Shown here: positions 8,830-16,902 of the stretch, piece by piece
Position numbering within the stretch: position 1 is the stretch's first letter
Layout: each line of letters starts with the position of its first letter
Made by a program: the position numbers and the translations under genes
From: JBGCEZ01 sp045106735
GTDB lineage: Bacteria > Planctomycetota > Phycisphaerae > Phycisphaerales > SM1A02
Direction of reading: 5' to 3'
NCBI GenBank assembly: GCA_045106735.1
Contig: JBGCEZ010000082.1
Span: 1-41,842 of the forward strand
DNA: 41,842 nucleotides
The notes under the pieces: model-generated
What the model saw: only the letters and a program-made list of their open reading frames with translations
Told to the model about the DNA's origin: nothing
Database searches by the model: none

Positions 8830-9021
8830 TCAGTACCAGAGTGACAATCCGATGACGCCAAGCGTGTTCCATCCGGCGTGGGCCACCGCGCACGCGATCA
8901 GCCGCCCCTTCGTCAGGATGAACAAGACCGTCAGGATCACGCCGCCGTAGAGCCCGGTGTCGAGGGCGCGTCGGGCAAAGGTCGAATGCTTGCGATCGGT
9001 CGCTGACGTTCTTACGGACAC
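8830..9021 (-). pseudogene. Fragment of a CPBP-family intramembrane protease (CAAX protease-like)
   Basis: The reading frame encodes only about 63 residues. Its last third, LIACAVAHAGWNTLGVIGL, matches the H-x-x-x-N signature helix at the end of CPBP (Abi/CAAX) intramembrane metalloproteases. It is preceded by a hydrophobic helix (GVILTVLFILTKG). Full-length members have 200-300 residues and need two further motifs (an E-E and an H element), which are absent here. The possible start overlaps the end of the beta-helix gene by 10 bases. The simplest reading is a 3' remnant left when neighbouring DNA was rearranged; expression of a micro-membrane protein is less likely. Confidence 0.5.
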
Positions 9022-10415
9022 GCTCCGAATGCCGAGAGCACCGACAGCAGGTCGTTGAAATCCACCGCCCCGCTGAGGTCCACGTCAGCTGGGCAGTTGG
9101 GGTTGCCGATCGGTGCCGGCTGGAACTCGGTCGCGCCCATGTCCACGGTCAGACCGAAGTACGCGCGGCCCGTGTCCGGCGTCTCCGCTCGGTTCGCCGC
9201 CCGCGGATTGCCGTCGAAGTCGATGGGATTGGGGTCGATGAAGCCGATCGAGTCACCCGCGTCGATCGCCGGCGACGTGGGGCTCAACCCCGCCTGTCCC
9301 GTGAACTGCGGGTCCACGTCGATATTGCCGTCCCCGGGCCAGCCTCCCTCGATCAGCGAGTACGACACGATGAACGAGCCTTCCCCCGTGAAGGCGGGCA
9401 ACTCGTTGTCCCAGATGATCGTCGAGTTGAGTGTCAACGCCTGCGGATCCGTGGCGAAGATCACCGCATTGTCCGGCCCGGCCACGCCGAAGTTCTGACG
9501 CATGGTCACATTCCGGAAATCGAACGGCGCGTCGGCGTAGACCACCGAGCCATCGAAGTCACCGTTGAACCGCAGGACGGAATTCGACATGGTCGACAAC
9601 TGAGGCTCGTTCTCGATGTAGATCGCGCTGCCATTCGGCGCGGAACAGCCGTTGATCATGGTCCGTTCAATCTCCAACACGGTGTTGTTGGAGTAGATCG
9701 CTCCGCCGACAATGCCCGCGAAGGCATCAAGGATCAAGCAATCGATCAAGCGAAGCCGCCCCGATTGCGATCGAATTACCCCGCCGCGGCTGCCCGAGCA
9801 GGTATCGAACGTGGTCCCTGTCACTTCGACCTCTTGGTTCCCCGACATGTTGAAGTACAGGCACCCGCCTTCGCCCGCATCGTTGAACACAAAGAGACAG
9901 TCGATGATCCTCGGAGTGCTGCCCGAGGCATACAACGCGCCACCGAACGTCGCTGCGTTGTTGAATACTCGGCACCGATCGATCGTCGGCGAACCGGGAA
10001 AGCACCGGATCGCACCGCCACGATCGTTGGGACTCGTCCCCGTGGCCAGTCCGTTCATGATCGTGAGCCCCACGATGCGGGTGTCCGGTCCTTCGCCGTT
10101 GTCGCAGACGATGATCGATCCGCCCAGACCGGTGCCGTCGAGAATCGTGGCGCTCACCACGGTGGCGTCGTCCGGATTCGTGCCGCGCAGCGTGATCGGC
10201 TGGCCGCCAAAGTCCACGCCCTGGTTGTACGTCCCCGGACTCAGCACGATCTCCGAGTACATGCCGCTGTTGATGGCGTTCTGGATGTCGTCGGCCGGGG
10301 TGAGGGTGATCGTCTTGCCACCCGGACCGCCCGCGACGGCGGGAACGGCGATGGTGGCGACGAGGATGAATGCCAAAGCCACGGCGAGGCGATGGGGGAT
10401 GTTCAGATGGTGCAC
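9012..10415 (-). CDS. Secreted parallel beta-helix protein with dockerin, 467 aa
   Basis: A secreted beta-helix protein. After a signal peptide (LAVALAFILVATIAVPAVAGG) comes ITLTPADDIQNAINSG...IVLSPGTYNQ, the entry strand typical of pectate-lyase-like 'right-handed beta-helix' folds. It is followed by many turns of G-G-A-I-Y / D-C / N-S patterns (residues about 90-370), a choice-of-anchor-like segment SPAIDAGDS with DMGATEF, and one C-terminal dockerin loop (DVDLSGAVDFNDLL...FGAC). I chose the GTG at 10415, preceded by CGGAG at about 6 bases, because it begins the signal region directly. An upstream ATG at 10526 would add 37 residues with no supporting site. The next gene upstream (10683-12092) is a paralogue. 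Ligand or substrate unknown. Confidence 0.8.
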   Translation of the reverse strand: MHHLNIPHRLAVALAFILVATIAVPAVAGGPGGKTITLTPADDIQNAINSGMYSEIVLSPGTYNQGVDFGGQPITLRGTNPDDATVVSATILDGTGLGGSIIVCDNGEGPDTRIVGLTIMNGLATGTSPNDRGGAIRCFPGSPTIDRCRVFNNAATFGGALYASGSTPRIIDCLFVFNDAGEGGCLYFNMSGNQEVEVTGTTFDTCSGSRGGVIRSQSGRLRLIDCLILDAFAGIVGGAIYSNNTVLEIERTMINGCSAPNGSAIYIENEPQLSTMSNSVLRFNGDFDGSVVYADAPFDFRNVTMRQNFGVAGPDNAVIFATDPQALTLNSTIIWDNELPAFTGEGSFIVSYSLIEGGWPGDGNIDVDPQFTGQAGLSPTSPAIDAGDSIGFIDPNPIDFDGNPRAANRAETPDTGRAYFGLTVDMGATEFQPAPIGNPNCPADVDLSGAVDFNDLLSVLSAFGACP

Positions 10416-10565
10416 GGGAGACTCCGATTGCGAGCAGGCGATCGAGGCGAGCCCCAGCAGCAACGCCTTCAGTGATGATGCGACGATTCCGCGCCCCGCG
10501 CCCGAGGACTTTCGGGGACGGCCCACGTTTCACGGCGATTCGCTTCCCGCGACGTCCGAGAACAA

Positions 10566-10602
10566 CAACGCCCCCGGGCCACGAATGACCGGGGGGGCGT
10601 TG
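10566..10602 (-). terminator. Rho-independent terminator downstream of the 10683-12092 gene
   Basis: On the minus strand, CAACGCCCCC-type arms (10566-10575 with 10593-10602) form a roughly 10-pair GC stem, extended by a GG/CC pair, followed by TTGTTGTTCTC. The position, about 80 bases after the stop of the upstream beta-helix gene and before the start of the next, suits separate transcription of the two paralogues. Confidence 0.65.
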
Positions 10603-10682
10603 CCGAAGTTGCGTGGGCGCGGGCGCAGGCGCGAGCATGTGCATGGACATGAGCCAGACAGCTCACGCGGAACGCGCTCTCC

Positions 10683-12092
10683 TTACGGGCACGATCCGAA
10701 GGCGGACAGCACCTGAAGCAGATCCGCGAAGTCCACATCGCCGCTCAGATCCAGATCCGCCGGGCAATTCGGATTGCCACTGCCCTCAGGCTGAAACTCG
10801 AAAGCTCCCATGTCCACGGTCAGGCCGAGGCGGGCGAGGCCGGTGTCCGACGTCTCCGTCCGGTTCGTGGCTCGCGGCAGTCCGTCGAAGTCCACCGGGT
10901 ACGGATCGGTGATGACCGACGAGTCGCCCGCGTCGATGGCCGGCGAGTTCGAGGCCAGACGATAGTCGCCATCGCCCGCGGCAAGAAAGATCGGATCGGT
11001 ATCGACGTTGCCCGCTCCGGGCTCGCCGCCTTCGACCAACGAGCGCGTGACGTTCACGGTGCCGGCTCCGCCCACCGGCGATCCGCCGTTGTTGCCCCAG
11101 AAGACCGACGAGACCACTTGGGTAACGGAAGACGCGGCGTCCACCGACGACGTCGTGCCCGGAACGGTGTTGCCGACGAACGTGCAATTGCGCACGGTCA
11201 TCGGCGTCCGGAAGTAGAACCCACCGCCCGTGACGATCGCCTCATTGTCATCGATCACCGAATCGGTGATCGTGCTCGCGGAGGACTCGGAGAGGGTGTA
11301 CACCGCGCCACCGCGCTCGGCCACGTTGCCCGTGAACCGGGTGCGCTGCACGGCCAGAACCGTGTTGTTCGCGTAGAGACCGCCACCGGCGACGTCGGTC
11401 TGGTTTCCAACGAAGGTCACGCGGTCGAGCATCACGGTGCCGCCCTGGGTCCGCAGGCCACCGCCAGCGGTGGGGGCGTCGTTGCCATCGAACACGCAGT
11501 CGCTCAGGGTGACCTGTTCCGTGCTGAAGTTGAGATACGCGCCGCCGCCTTGACCCGCGACGTTGCCGGTGAAGGTCGTGCCGATGATCGTGGGTGATCC
11601 GGCGCTGACGTACATTCCACCGCCGAAGTTCACCGCCTCGTTGCCGATGAAGACGCATCGGTCGACGGTCGGCGAACCGGGCCAGCAGCGCAGTCCGCCA
11701 CCGCGGTCGTTCGGCACGCTTCCATTGGCTTCACCGCCAGTGATCGTCAGCCCGACGATCTGCGTGTCCGGCCCTTCCCCGTCGTCGCAGATGAGGACGG
11801 AGGTGCCAAGAAAGGACCCGTCGATGACGGTGGCCGCGACGACCGCCGGATCGTCGGGGTTGGTGCTGCGGAGGGTGACCGCCCCACCGTTGAAATCCAC
11901 GGTCTGGGCGTAGGTCCCTTCCGCGAGGATGATCTCCCCGTAGAGCCCACTGTTGATGGCCGCCTGGATGCTGTTGGCCGGGGTCAGGGTGATCGAGTCG
12001 CCGCCGGCCAAGGCCGGGGAACCGAGTCCGAGGGCTGACAGGGCGACGAGGGTGAGGGTGAGGGGGCGCGTGGGCCGGATGCGTGCATGCAT
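10683..12092 (-). CDS. Secreted parallel beta-helix protein with dockerin, second paralogue, 469 aa
   Basis: Signal peptide LTLTLVALSALGLGSPALAGG, then ITLTPANSIQAAINSG and IILAEGTYAQTVDF opening a parallel beta-helix. Residues about 90-350 carry repeated G-G-G-x-Y/R turns with N-x-T/V and C-x-F rungs. The SPAIDAGDS and DMGAFEFQP segments precede a single dockerin (DLDLSGDVDFADLL, ending FGSC). Domain order, rung motifs and even the FDG(L/N)PRA segment are shared with the gene at 9012-10415, so the pair arose by tandem duplication. ATG at 12092 gives the signal peptide directly. Beta-helix proteins of this type bind or cleave polysaccharides or act as adhesins, but no catalytic residues can be named here. 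Confidence 0.83.
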   Translation of the reverse strand: MHARIRPTRPLTLTLVALSALGLGSPALAGGDSITLTPANSIQAAINSGLYGEIILAEGTYAQTVDFNGGAVTLRSTNPDDPAVVAATVIDGSFLGTSVLICDDGEGPDTQIVGLTITGGEANGSVPNDRGGGLRCWPGSPTVDRCVFIGNEAVNFGGGMYVSAGSPTIIGTTFTGNVAGQGGGAYLNFSTEQVTLSDCVFDGNDAPTAGGGLRTQGGTVMLDRVTFVGNQTDVAGGGLYANNTVLAVQRTRFTGNVAERGGAVYTLSESSASTITDSVIDDNEAIVTGGGFYFRTPMTVRNCTFVGNTVPGTTSSVDAASSVTQVVSSVFWGNNGGSPVGGAGTVNVTRSLVEGGEPGAGNVDTDPIFLAAGDGDYRLASNSPAIDAGDSSVITDPYPVDFDGLPRATNRTETSDTGLARLGLTVDMGAFEFQPEGSGNPNCPADLDLSGDVDFADLLQVLSAFGSCP

Positions 12093-12437
12093 GAACCGAG
12101 TTCCTGAGTCTGGCGGTCAAGCGGCCGCCGCGAGATTGGGGACGGGGCGGATCCCTTGACCCGCCTCAGTTGGGAATGCGACGCCGCGCCAGACCGCGCC
12201 TGCACCATCCGCCCACAACTTCAGAGTTTTTCCGCCGGCCACCGCGCGGCCCCGCGGACCGGGCCCCGGCCCTATTTGCCGGCATCCCGCCCCTGAGCCT
12301 TGACACACTGTCGGGGCGGTCACAAGGTGAGGGCTCGGTCCGGACTCCGGCGACGCCCCGCGTGCCGCCCGCGGCCATCGCGGCCGTTCCGTCCGCAGCC
12401 ATTCCGCCCGCGACCATTCCGCCCGGAGACGAGACCG
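12093..12437. other. Divergent intergenic region
   Basis: About 345 bases between the minus-strand beta-helix gene and the plus-strand thioredoxin-like gene. A consensus TTGACA lies at 12300-12305, but no good -10 element follows at 16-18 bases. A three-copy 15-base tandem repeat occupies 12383-12427, just before the next start codon. The in-frame upstream extension would encode a Phe-Arg-Pro repeat and is probably untranslated. Confidence 0.45.
12383..12427. repeat. 15-bp tandem repeat, 3 copies
   Basis: GCCGTTCCGTCCGCA, GCCATTCCGCCCGCG and ACCATTCCGCCCGGA follow each other without gaps. The last copy supplies the GGAGA ribosome-binding site of the thioredoxin-like gene (ATG at 12438), so copy-number change could move or duplicate sequence right at the translation start region. 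Confidence 0.7.
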
Positions 12438-13661
12438 ATGCGATTCCTCCCCGCCGCCGTGGCCCGTCCATCCTCCCGCCCGGGCCGCCGGCCCCAGCGG
12501 GCGTTCGGCGCGGCCTTGACGCTCGCCGCCGTCGCCCTCGCCATGGCCACGGGTGCGGCATCCAGCGCCGCGGCCAGCGATTTCCCGGATGAGTGGTTCT
12601 ACAGCGGTGCGGATCGGCCGGTCGCCCTCCGCGCCATGGAAGGAAAGCCCGCCCCGGAACTCACGTTGGGCCCCTGGATCGGCGAATCGGGCTCGCTGGA
12701 TGACTGGAAGGGCGACGTCGTCATCGTCGATTTCTGGGCCACCTGGTGCGGACCGTGCATGGCCGCCATCCCCAAGAACATCAACCTCGTCGAGACCTAC
12801 GGCGATGAGGGCCTGCGCTTTGTCGGCGTGCACGACGCCAACCGCGGATGGGACACCGCCGATCAGGTCGTCAACGAGCGCGGCATCAACTATCCCGTTG
12901 CCCTGGATGACGGTGGAACGTCCGCCCAGGCGTGGAACGTGTCTTTTTGGCCGACGTATGCCGCGATCGACCGCAATGGCATCGTCCGCGCCGCCGGCCT
13001 CCGCCCCGACAAGATCGAGGACGTCGTCAAGGCCCTGCTGGCCGAAGGTGGCCCAGCCGGGGCCAGCGGCAACGCCGGGGCGGCCAAGACCGACGAGTTC
13101 CCCATTGACTGGTACATCGGCGCGATCCGCCCCGAACGCCTGCGGGCGATGGAAGGCAAGCCGGCGCCGGCGATCGCCGCGGCCGAGTGGCAGGGCGGCA
13201 CCGATGCCGACCGCGCGGCGGCCACCGCGACCGGCACGGACGGAGCGACCCCTGGCCGCGTCGTGGTCATGCACTTCCTCGCGCCGTGGAGCCGCCGCTC
13301 GCAGGCCGCACTGCCGCAGTTGATGGCCCAGGCGGAATTGCTCCGCAAGCAGGGCGTCGTCGTGGTCGGCATCACCGATCACGCCACCGAACTCGACGCG
13401 ATGGCGGCGAAGCTGACCGAGGCGGCGGGGGAAGATGCGGGCGACGAACTTCCCTTCGCCCTCGCCCGCGACACCGCCCCGGCCGAAGGCGCTCGCCTGC
13501 CCATCGGTGAGACGGCCACGGCCTACGGCGTCCGCATGTGGCCGCTGACCGTGGTCATTGACCGCGCCGGCCGCGTCCGCGCCGTCGGCCTCCGGCCCGA
13601 ACACGTTCCGACGGTCGCCGGCCGCCTCATGGCCGAACGGCTTGAGACGCCCACGCCGTAG
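12438..13661 (+). CDS. Exported double thioredoxin-fold (TlpA-like) protein, 407 aa
   Basis: A periplasmic or secreted protein with an N-terminal signal region (ALTLAAVALAMATGAASSAAA). It has two thioredoxin-like domains. The first (about residues 70-195) has WATWCGPC with Cys104 and Cys107, and the cis-Pro segment FWPTYAAIDRNG, as in TlpA/ResA disulfide reductases. The second (about residues 250-400) keeps the fold landmarks (MHFLAPWSRRS, MWPLTVVIDRAG, then the same AVGLRP ending) but has Ser285 and Ser288 where the cysteines belong, so it cannot do thiol chemistry. A repeated RAMEGKPAP lead-in before each domain shows an internal duplication. ATG at 12438 is preceded by GGAGA. It precedes the MoxR operon by 195 bases on the same strand; a link in folding envelope proteins is possible. 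Confidence 0.85.
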   Translation: MRFLPAAVARPSSRPGRRPQRAFGAALTLAAVALAMATGAASSAAASDFPDEWFYSGADRPVALRAMEGKPAPELTLGPWIGESGSLDDWKGDVVIVDFWATWCGPCMAAIPKNINLVETYGDEGLRFVGVHDANRGWDTADQVVNERGINYPVALDDGGTSAQAWNVSFWPTYAAIDRNGIVRAAGLRPDKIEDVVKALLAEGGPAGASGNAGAAKTDEFPIDWYIGAIRPERLRAMEGKPAPAIAAAEWQGGTDADRAAATATGTDGATPGRVVVMHFLAPWSRRSQAALPQLMAQAELLRKQGVVVVGITDHATELDAMAAKLTEAAGEDAGDELPFALARDTAPAEGARLPIGETATAYGVRMWPLTVVIDRAGRVRAVGLRPEHVPTVAGRLMAERLETPTP

Positions 13662-13856
13662 GCCGACCGCGGCCGCCGCGGCGGGGGGTTGCCTCGGCGC
13701 GAAACGTCGCACGGTCGCAGCGACCCACGACCTACGCCACACGTCACACGCCCCACCCACACATCGCGTCTGCCCCGCGTCGCACTCCATGGCCCGCGCC
13801 CGCTCCACGCCACCCGCATCGCTCCCCACGCCAGGCATCGCCCAGGAATCGCCCCC

Positions 13857-14870
13857 GTGTCCACGATTGATTCGCCGACGTCCCACGCATCCTCCGGCGC
13901 CGCCGGCCCGGGCCAGACCTTCTCCAACACCGTTCGCTCGCACGTCGCCTCGACCGTGGTCGGGCAAGACGTGGTGGTCGAGCGCGTCCTGATCGCCCTC
14001 CTCACCGGCGGCCACCTGCTGCTCGAAGGCGTGCCGGGCCTGGCGAAGACGCTCATCGTGCAGACGATCAGCCGCGCGATCCACCTCGACTTTAAGCGCG
14101 TGCAGTTCACGATCGACCTGCTGCCGTCGGACATCGTTGGCTCGGAGATTCTCGACGCGGACACCGGGAAGTTCCGCGTCCACCAAGGTCCAGTGTTCAC
14201 GAACCTGCTGCTGGCCGACGAAATCAACCGCGCCTCGCCCAAGGTTCAGTCGGCCCTGCTGGAGGCGATGCAGGAACGCAAGGTGTCGATCGGCGACACC
14301 ACGTACGAATTGCCCGCGCCGTTCCTGGTGATCGCCACGCAGAACCCGGTCGAACAGGCGGGCACGTTCGAATTGCCCGAGGCCCAGCTCGACCGCTTCA
14401 TGCTCCGGCACCGCCTCGAGTACCCGACACAGGACCAGGAGATCGAAGTCGTGCGCCGCGGGCTGGACCTCAAGCTCAAGCGCTCCGGCGATGGCGCGGT
14501 GCCGATGTCCGCCTTCGACGCCATCCAGCCAGAGGGCGGTCTGCAGATTCGCGACCTGACTTCGGCGATGGAAGGCGTGCTGGCGGTGCACGTGTCCGAC
14601 GTGTTCGTCCGCGACTGCGTCGAGCTCGTCAACCTCACCCGCAACCACCCGGAAATTGAACTCGGGTGCAGCCCGCGGGCCGCGATCTCGCTGGTGCAAG
14701 CGTCCCGCGCCCGGGCGTGGATCCACGGCCGCGACTACGCGGTCCCCGAGGACTTCTTCGCCCTGGCCGAAGACGTGATCCTGCACCGCATGCGGCTGTC
14801 GTACGAAGCACTCGCCGCTGGCCGCCGCGGTCCCGACGTGCTCAGCGACATCCTGCGCACCCTCGCCTGA
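13857..14870 (+). CDS. moxR: MoxR-family AAA+ ATPase, 337 aa
   Basis: AAA+ ATPase of the MoxR type: Walker A GVPGLAKT near residue 58, Walker B LLLADEIN near 120, ATQNPVEQAGTFELPEAQLD (sensor and arginine-finger region), and a C-terminal lid containing SPRAAISLVQASRARAW and YAVPEDF. MoxR proteins work with VWA-domain partners as ATP-driven chaperones for metal insertion, complex assembly or stress responses. The GTG at 13857 is preceded by AGGAA at about 9 bases, and the protein then begins close to the usual family length (about 320-340). An in-frame ATG upstream at 13689 adds an arginine/histidine-rich tail with no protein character. It is the first gene of a tight operon running to 23993. 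Confidence 0.93.
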   Translation: MSTIDSPTSHASSGAAGPGQTFSNTVRSHVASTVVGQDVVVERVLIALLTGGHLLLEGVPGLAKTLIVQTISRAIHLDFKRVQFTIDLLPSDIVGSEILDADTGKFRVHQGPVFTNLLLADEINRASPKVQSALLEAMQERKVSIGDTTYELPAPFLVIATQNPVEQAGTFELPEAQLDRFMLRHRLEYPTQDQEIEVVRRGLDLKLKRSGDGAVPMSAFDAIQPEGGLQIRDLTSAMEGVLAVHVSDVFVRDCVELVNLTRNHPEIELGCSPRAAISLVQASRARAWIHGRDYAVPEDFFALAEDVILHRMRLSYEALAAGRRGPDVLSDILRTLA

Positions 14871-14896
14871 ATCGCGATCGAGCCGGACGCCGCTTC

Positions 14897-15859
14897 ATGA
14901 CCTTGATTTCCCACCCACGCCTCGGCCCCCCCGGCGAGCTCGCCCACGGCGACTTCGAGATGGTCGTGCGCCGACTGGCCGATGACCTGGCCTTTGGCAC
15001 CGACACGTCGATCTTCACCGGCGCGGGCATCGAGTACGCGCAGTCGCGGCCGTACGAGCCGGGTGACGCGATTCGCCAGATGGACTGGCGCATCACCGCC
15101 CGCACCGGCCGGCCGTACGTCAAGGAATACGAAGCGCTCAAGCGCACCGACGTCCACCTGGTGGTGGACACGTCTGCGTCCATGGGCGTGGCATCGACCG
15201 ACCTGGCCAAGCATGATCTGGCGATCTGGTGCGCCGCGGCGATCGGACTCGTTGCCCAGCGCCGGCTCAGTCCGGTGGCGGTGCTCGGCGGCGGCGAACG
15301 CGAGACGCGCTTCGAACCGACGCTGCTGGCCACGGATCTCTGGCGTGCGCTGGAACCACTGCGCGTTGGTGCGGTGGCCGAAGGCACGCAGCTGGGCGAG
15401 CGACTCAACGGATTGGCCGTGCGGGCCCGGCGGGCGAGCGTCATCGTCATCCTCAGCGATCTGCACGACCCGGAAGCGATTCCCGCGATCCGCCGCGCGG
15501 CCCAGCGGCACGACGTGATCGTCTTTGAGATGCGCGACCCAGCGGAACGCGAACCGTTGCGGGCCGGTTTCATTCGCGGGCGCGAAGCCGAAACCGGAAC
15601 GGGCTTCCTCGGCCACGGCCGGCAGCGCTGGCACCGGCGGGTGGATCCCGACGGTCCGGGCGGTGCGGGTGATGTGAGCGGAGCCAGCGGTGCGAGCGGT
15701 ACGAGCGACGCGCCAATCAACGAATCGCACGACTCCGTGGCCCGGGTCGTGGCCCGCGCGGGGGCGAGTCACCTCACACTCGACACCGATCGCCCGTTCA
15801 TCGGCCCGCTTCGCCACTTTCTTTCGGCCCGGTCCGGTGCCGCCGGAGGCCGAGGATGA
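14897..15859 (+). CDS. DUF58 domain protein, MoxR partner, 320 aa
   Basis: The signature of DUF58 proteins is present: SRPYEPGDAIRQMDWRITAR and PYVKEYE (residues about 50-80), followed by a VWA-like domain with VVDTSASM (near residue 90) and ILSDLHDPEAIP. These proteins are near-obligate neighbours of MoxR ATPases and of BatA/B-type VWA proteins. The gene is cytoplasmic by sequence. A glycine/serine/alanine insert near residues 255-275 (GDVSGASGASGTSD) is encoded by a 9-base tandem repeat. The start ATG at 14897 lies 26 bases after the MoxR stop, and the stop overlaps the next ATG as ATGA. Specific substrate unknown. Confidence 0.9.
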   Translation: MTLISHPRLGPPGELAHGDFEMVVRRLADDLAFGTDTSIFTGAGIEYAQSRPYEPGDAIRQMDWRITARTGRPYVKEYEALKRTDVHLVVDTSASMGVASTDLAKHDLAIWCAAAIGLVAQRRLSPVAVLGGGERETRFEPTLLATDLWRALEPLRVGAVAEGTQLGERLNGLAVRARRASVIVILSDLHDPEAIPAIRRAAQRHDVIVFEMRDPAEREPLRAGFIRGREAETGTGFLGHGRQRWHRRVDPDGPGGAGDVSGASGASGTSDAPINESHDSVARVVARAGASHLTLDTDRPFIGPLRHFLSARSGAAGGRG

Positions 15860-16902
15860 CGCGGCGTCAGATGCACCGATCTCTCTCGCCGGCGTGTGCT
15901 GTGCGGACCGCGTTGGGCGCGGTCGCGCTCTGCACTCTGTGTGCGGCAGGAGCGGCGGGGGCGGCAACGGCAGCACCACAGTCCGCGCCTCCATCTTCGT
16001 CCGCGTCCCCGCCGGCGTCCGCATCGTCATCGCCATCCACATCCCCATTCACCGGCGAGCCGGCGATCGCCACCCGCGGCATGACCGGCTCGGTCACGAT
16101 CGTCGACGACGGCCCGACACTCAGTTCGAGGGCCGACTTGGGATTGGAAGCACCACTCGTCGCGCGCATCGCCGAGCAACGCACCAGCGAATCCGGCGCG
16201 ACTTCGTACACGATTGAGTTCATGGGCACCGTCGAAGGAAGCTTCGACTTGCGGCAAGCCTTGCAGCGCCCCGACGGGTCCTTCCCCGCGTCACTGAACG
16301 AGATTCCCGTGGTCATCGAACGTCATCTCGATGCGTCCGCCGGGACCGACGTCTTCGTCACCCAGCGGCCGAGCCCGGTGTTCTCGAGCATCTACCGCTC
16401 GGTCATCATCGCGATCCTGATCGCCTGGCTCCTCGTGCCGCTGGTCGTGTTGGGCGTGCGCCTGCGGCGCCGCCTGCAGACCGAACCACCCGCGCCCGTC
16501 GTTCCCGAACCGACCTTGGCCGAGCGCCTCGAACCGCTGGCCCTGGCCGCGGCCGACGGCCGGATGAGCGTGGACGAACGCGGCCGCCTGGAGCTGCTGC
16601 TCGTGGCCCACCTCGGCGAACGCGCCGGCGTGGCCCACCGATCCCCGGCCGACGCGATCGACGCCCTGCGCCGCACGTCCGACGCCGGCCCGTTGTTGAC
16701 CGCGGTCGAGTCCTGGCTCCACCGCCCCGGGGCCACGGAAGATCGCCGCTCGCAGGTCGCGGAACTGCTCGCCCCGTTTCGCCGGGCATCGGCTTCCGCG
16801 GCTGATGCATCCGGGTCATCTGGGTCGTCCGGGTCGTCCGGGTCATCTGGGGCCGCTTCGTCGTCCTCGTCATCGCCCAACGCCAGCGGAGCCGTCACAT
16901 GA
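15856..16902 (+). CDS. Exported single-pass membrane protein of the MoxR/Bat operon, 348 aa
   Basis: The start overlaps the DUF58 stop (ATGA). An N-terminal signal region (ALGAVALCTLCAAGAAGAA) is followed by a proline/serine linker. An extracytoplasmic beta-rich part of about 100 residues comes next, then a membrane helix near residues 180-202 (SVIIAILIAWLLVPLVVLGV) and an arginine-flanked cytoplasmic helical part. The gene occupies the slot of BatD or a DUF4381-like membrane component in other MoxR/Bat operons, but I cannot assign it to either family with confidence. It ends in a serine/glycine tail encoded by a 9-base tandem repeat. The stop overlaps the next gene's ATG. Likely an envelope scaffold joining the VWA proteins to the DUF58/MoxR machine. 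Confidence 0.75.
   Translation: MTRRQMHRSLSPACAVRTALGAVALCTLCAAGAAGAATAAPQSAPPSSSASPPASASSSPSTSPFTGEPAIATRGMTGSVTIVDDGPTLSSRADLGLEAPLVARIAEQRTSESGATSYTIEFMGTVEGSFDLRQALQRPDGSFPASLNEIPVVIERHLDASAGTDVFVTQRPSPVFSSIYRSVIIAILIAWLLVPLVVLGVRLRRRLQTEPPAPVVPEPTLAERLEPLALAAADGRMSVDERGRLELLLVAHLGERAGVAHRSPADAIDALRRTSDAGPLLTAVESWLHRPGATEDRRSQVAELLAPFRRASASAADASGSSGSSGSSGSSGAASSSSSSPNASGAVT
16813..16848 (+). repeat. 9-bp tandem repeat, 4 copies
   Basis: GGGTCATCT, GGGTCGTCC, GGGTCGTCC, GGGTCATCT encode a Ser-Ser-Gly repeat near the C-terminus of the membrane protein. The period is a multiple of 3, so changes in copy number keep the frame. Confidence 0.8.

Noticed and set aside
12300..12328. Complete sigma-70 promoter at the TTGACA before the thioredoxin-like gene
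   Set aside because: The -35 match is perfect, but no acceptable -10 lies at 16-18 bases spacing, so it is recorded only within the intergenic note.
12117..14786. 889-codon minus-strand open frame
   Set aside because: Antisense to the thioredoxin-fold and MoxR genes, both of which have clear family motifs on the plus strand.
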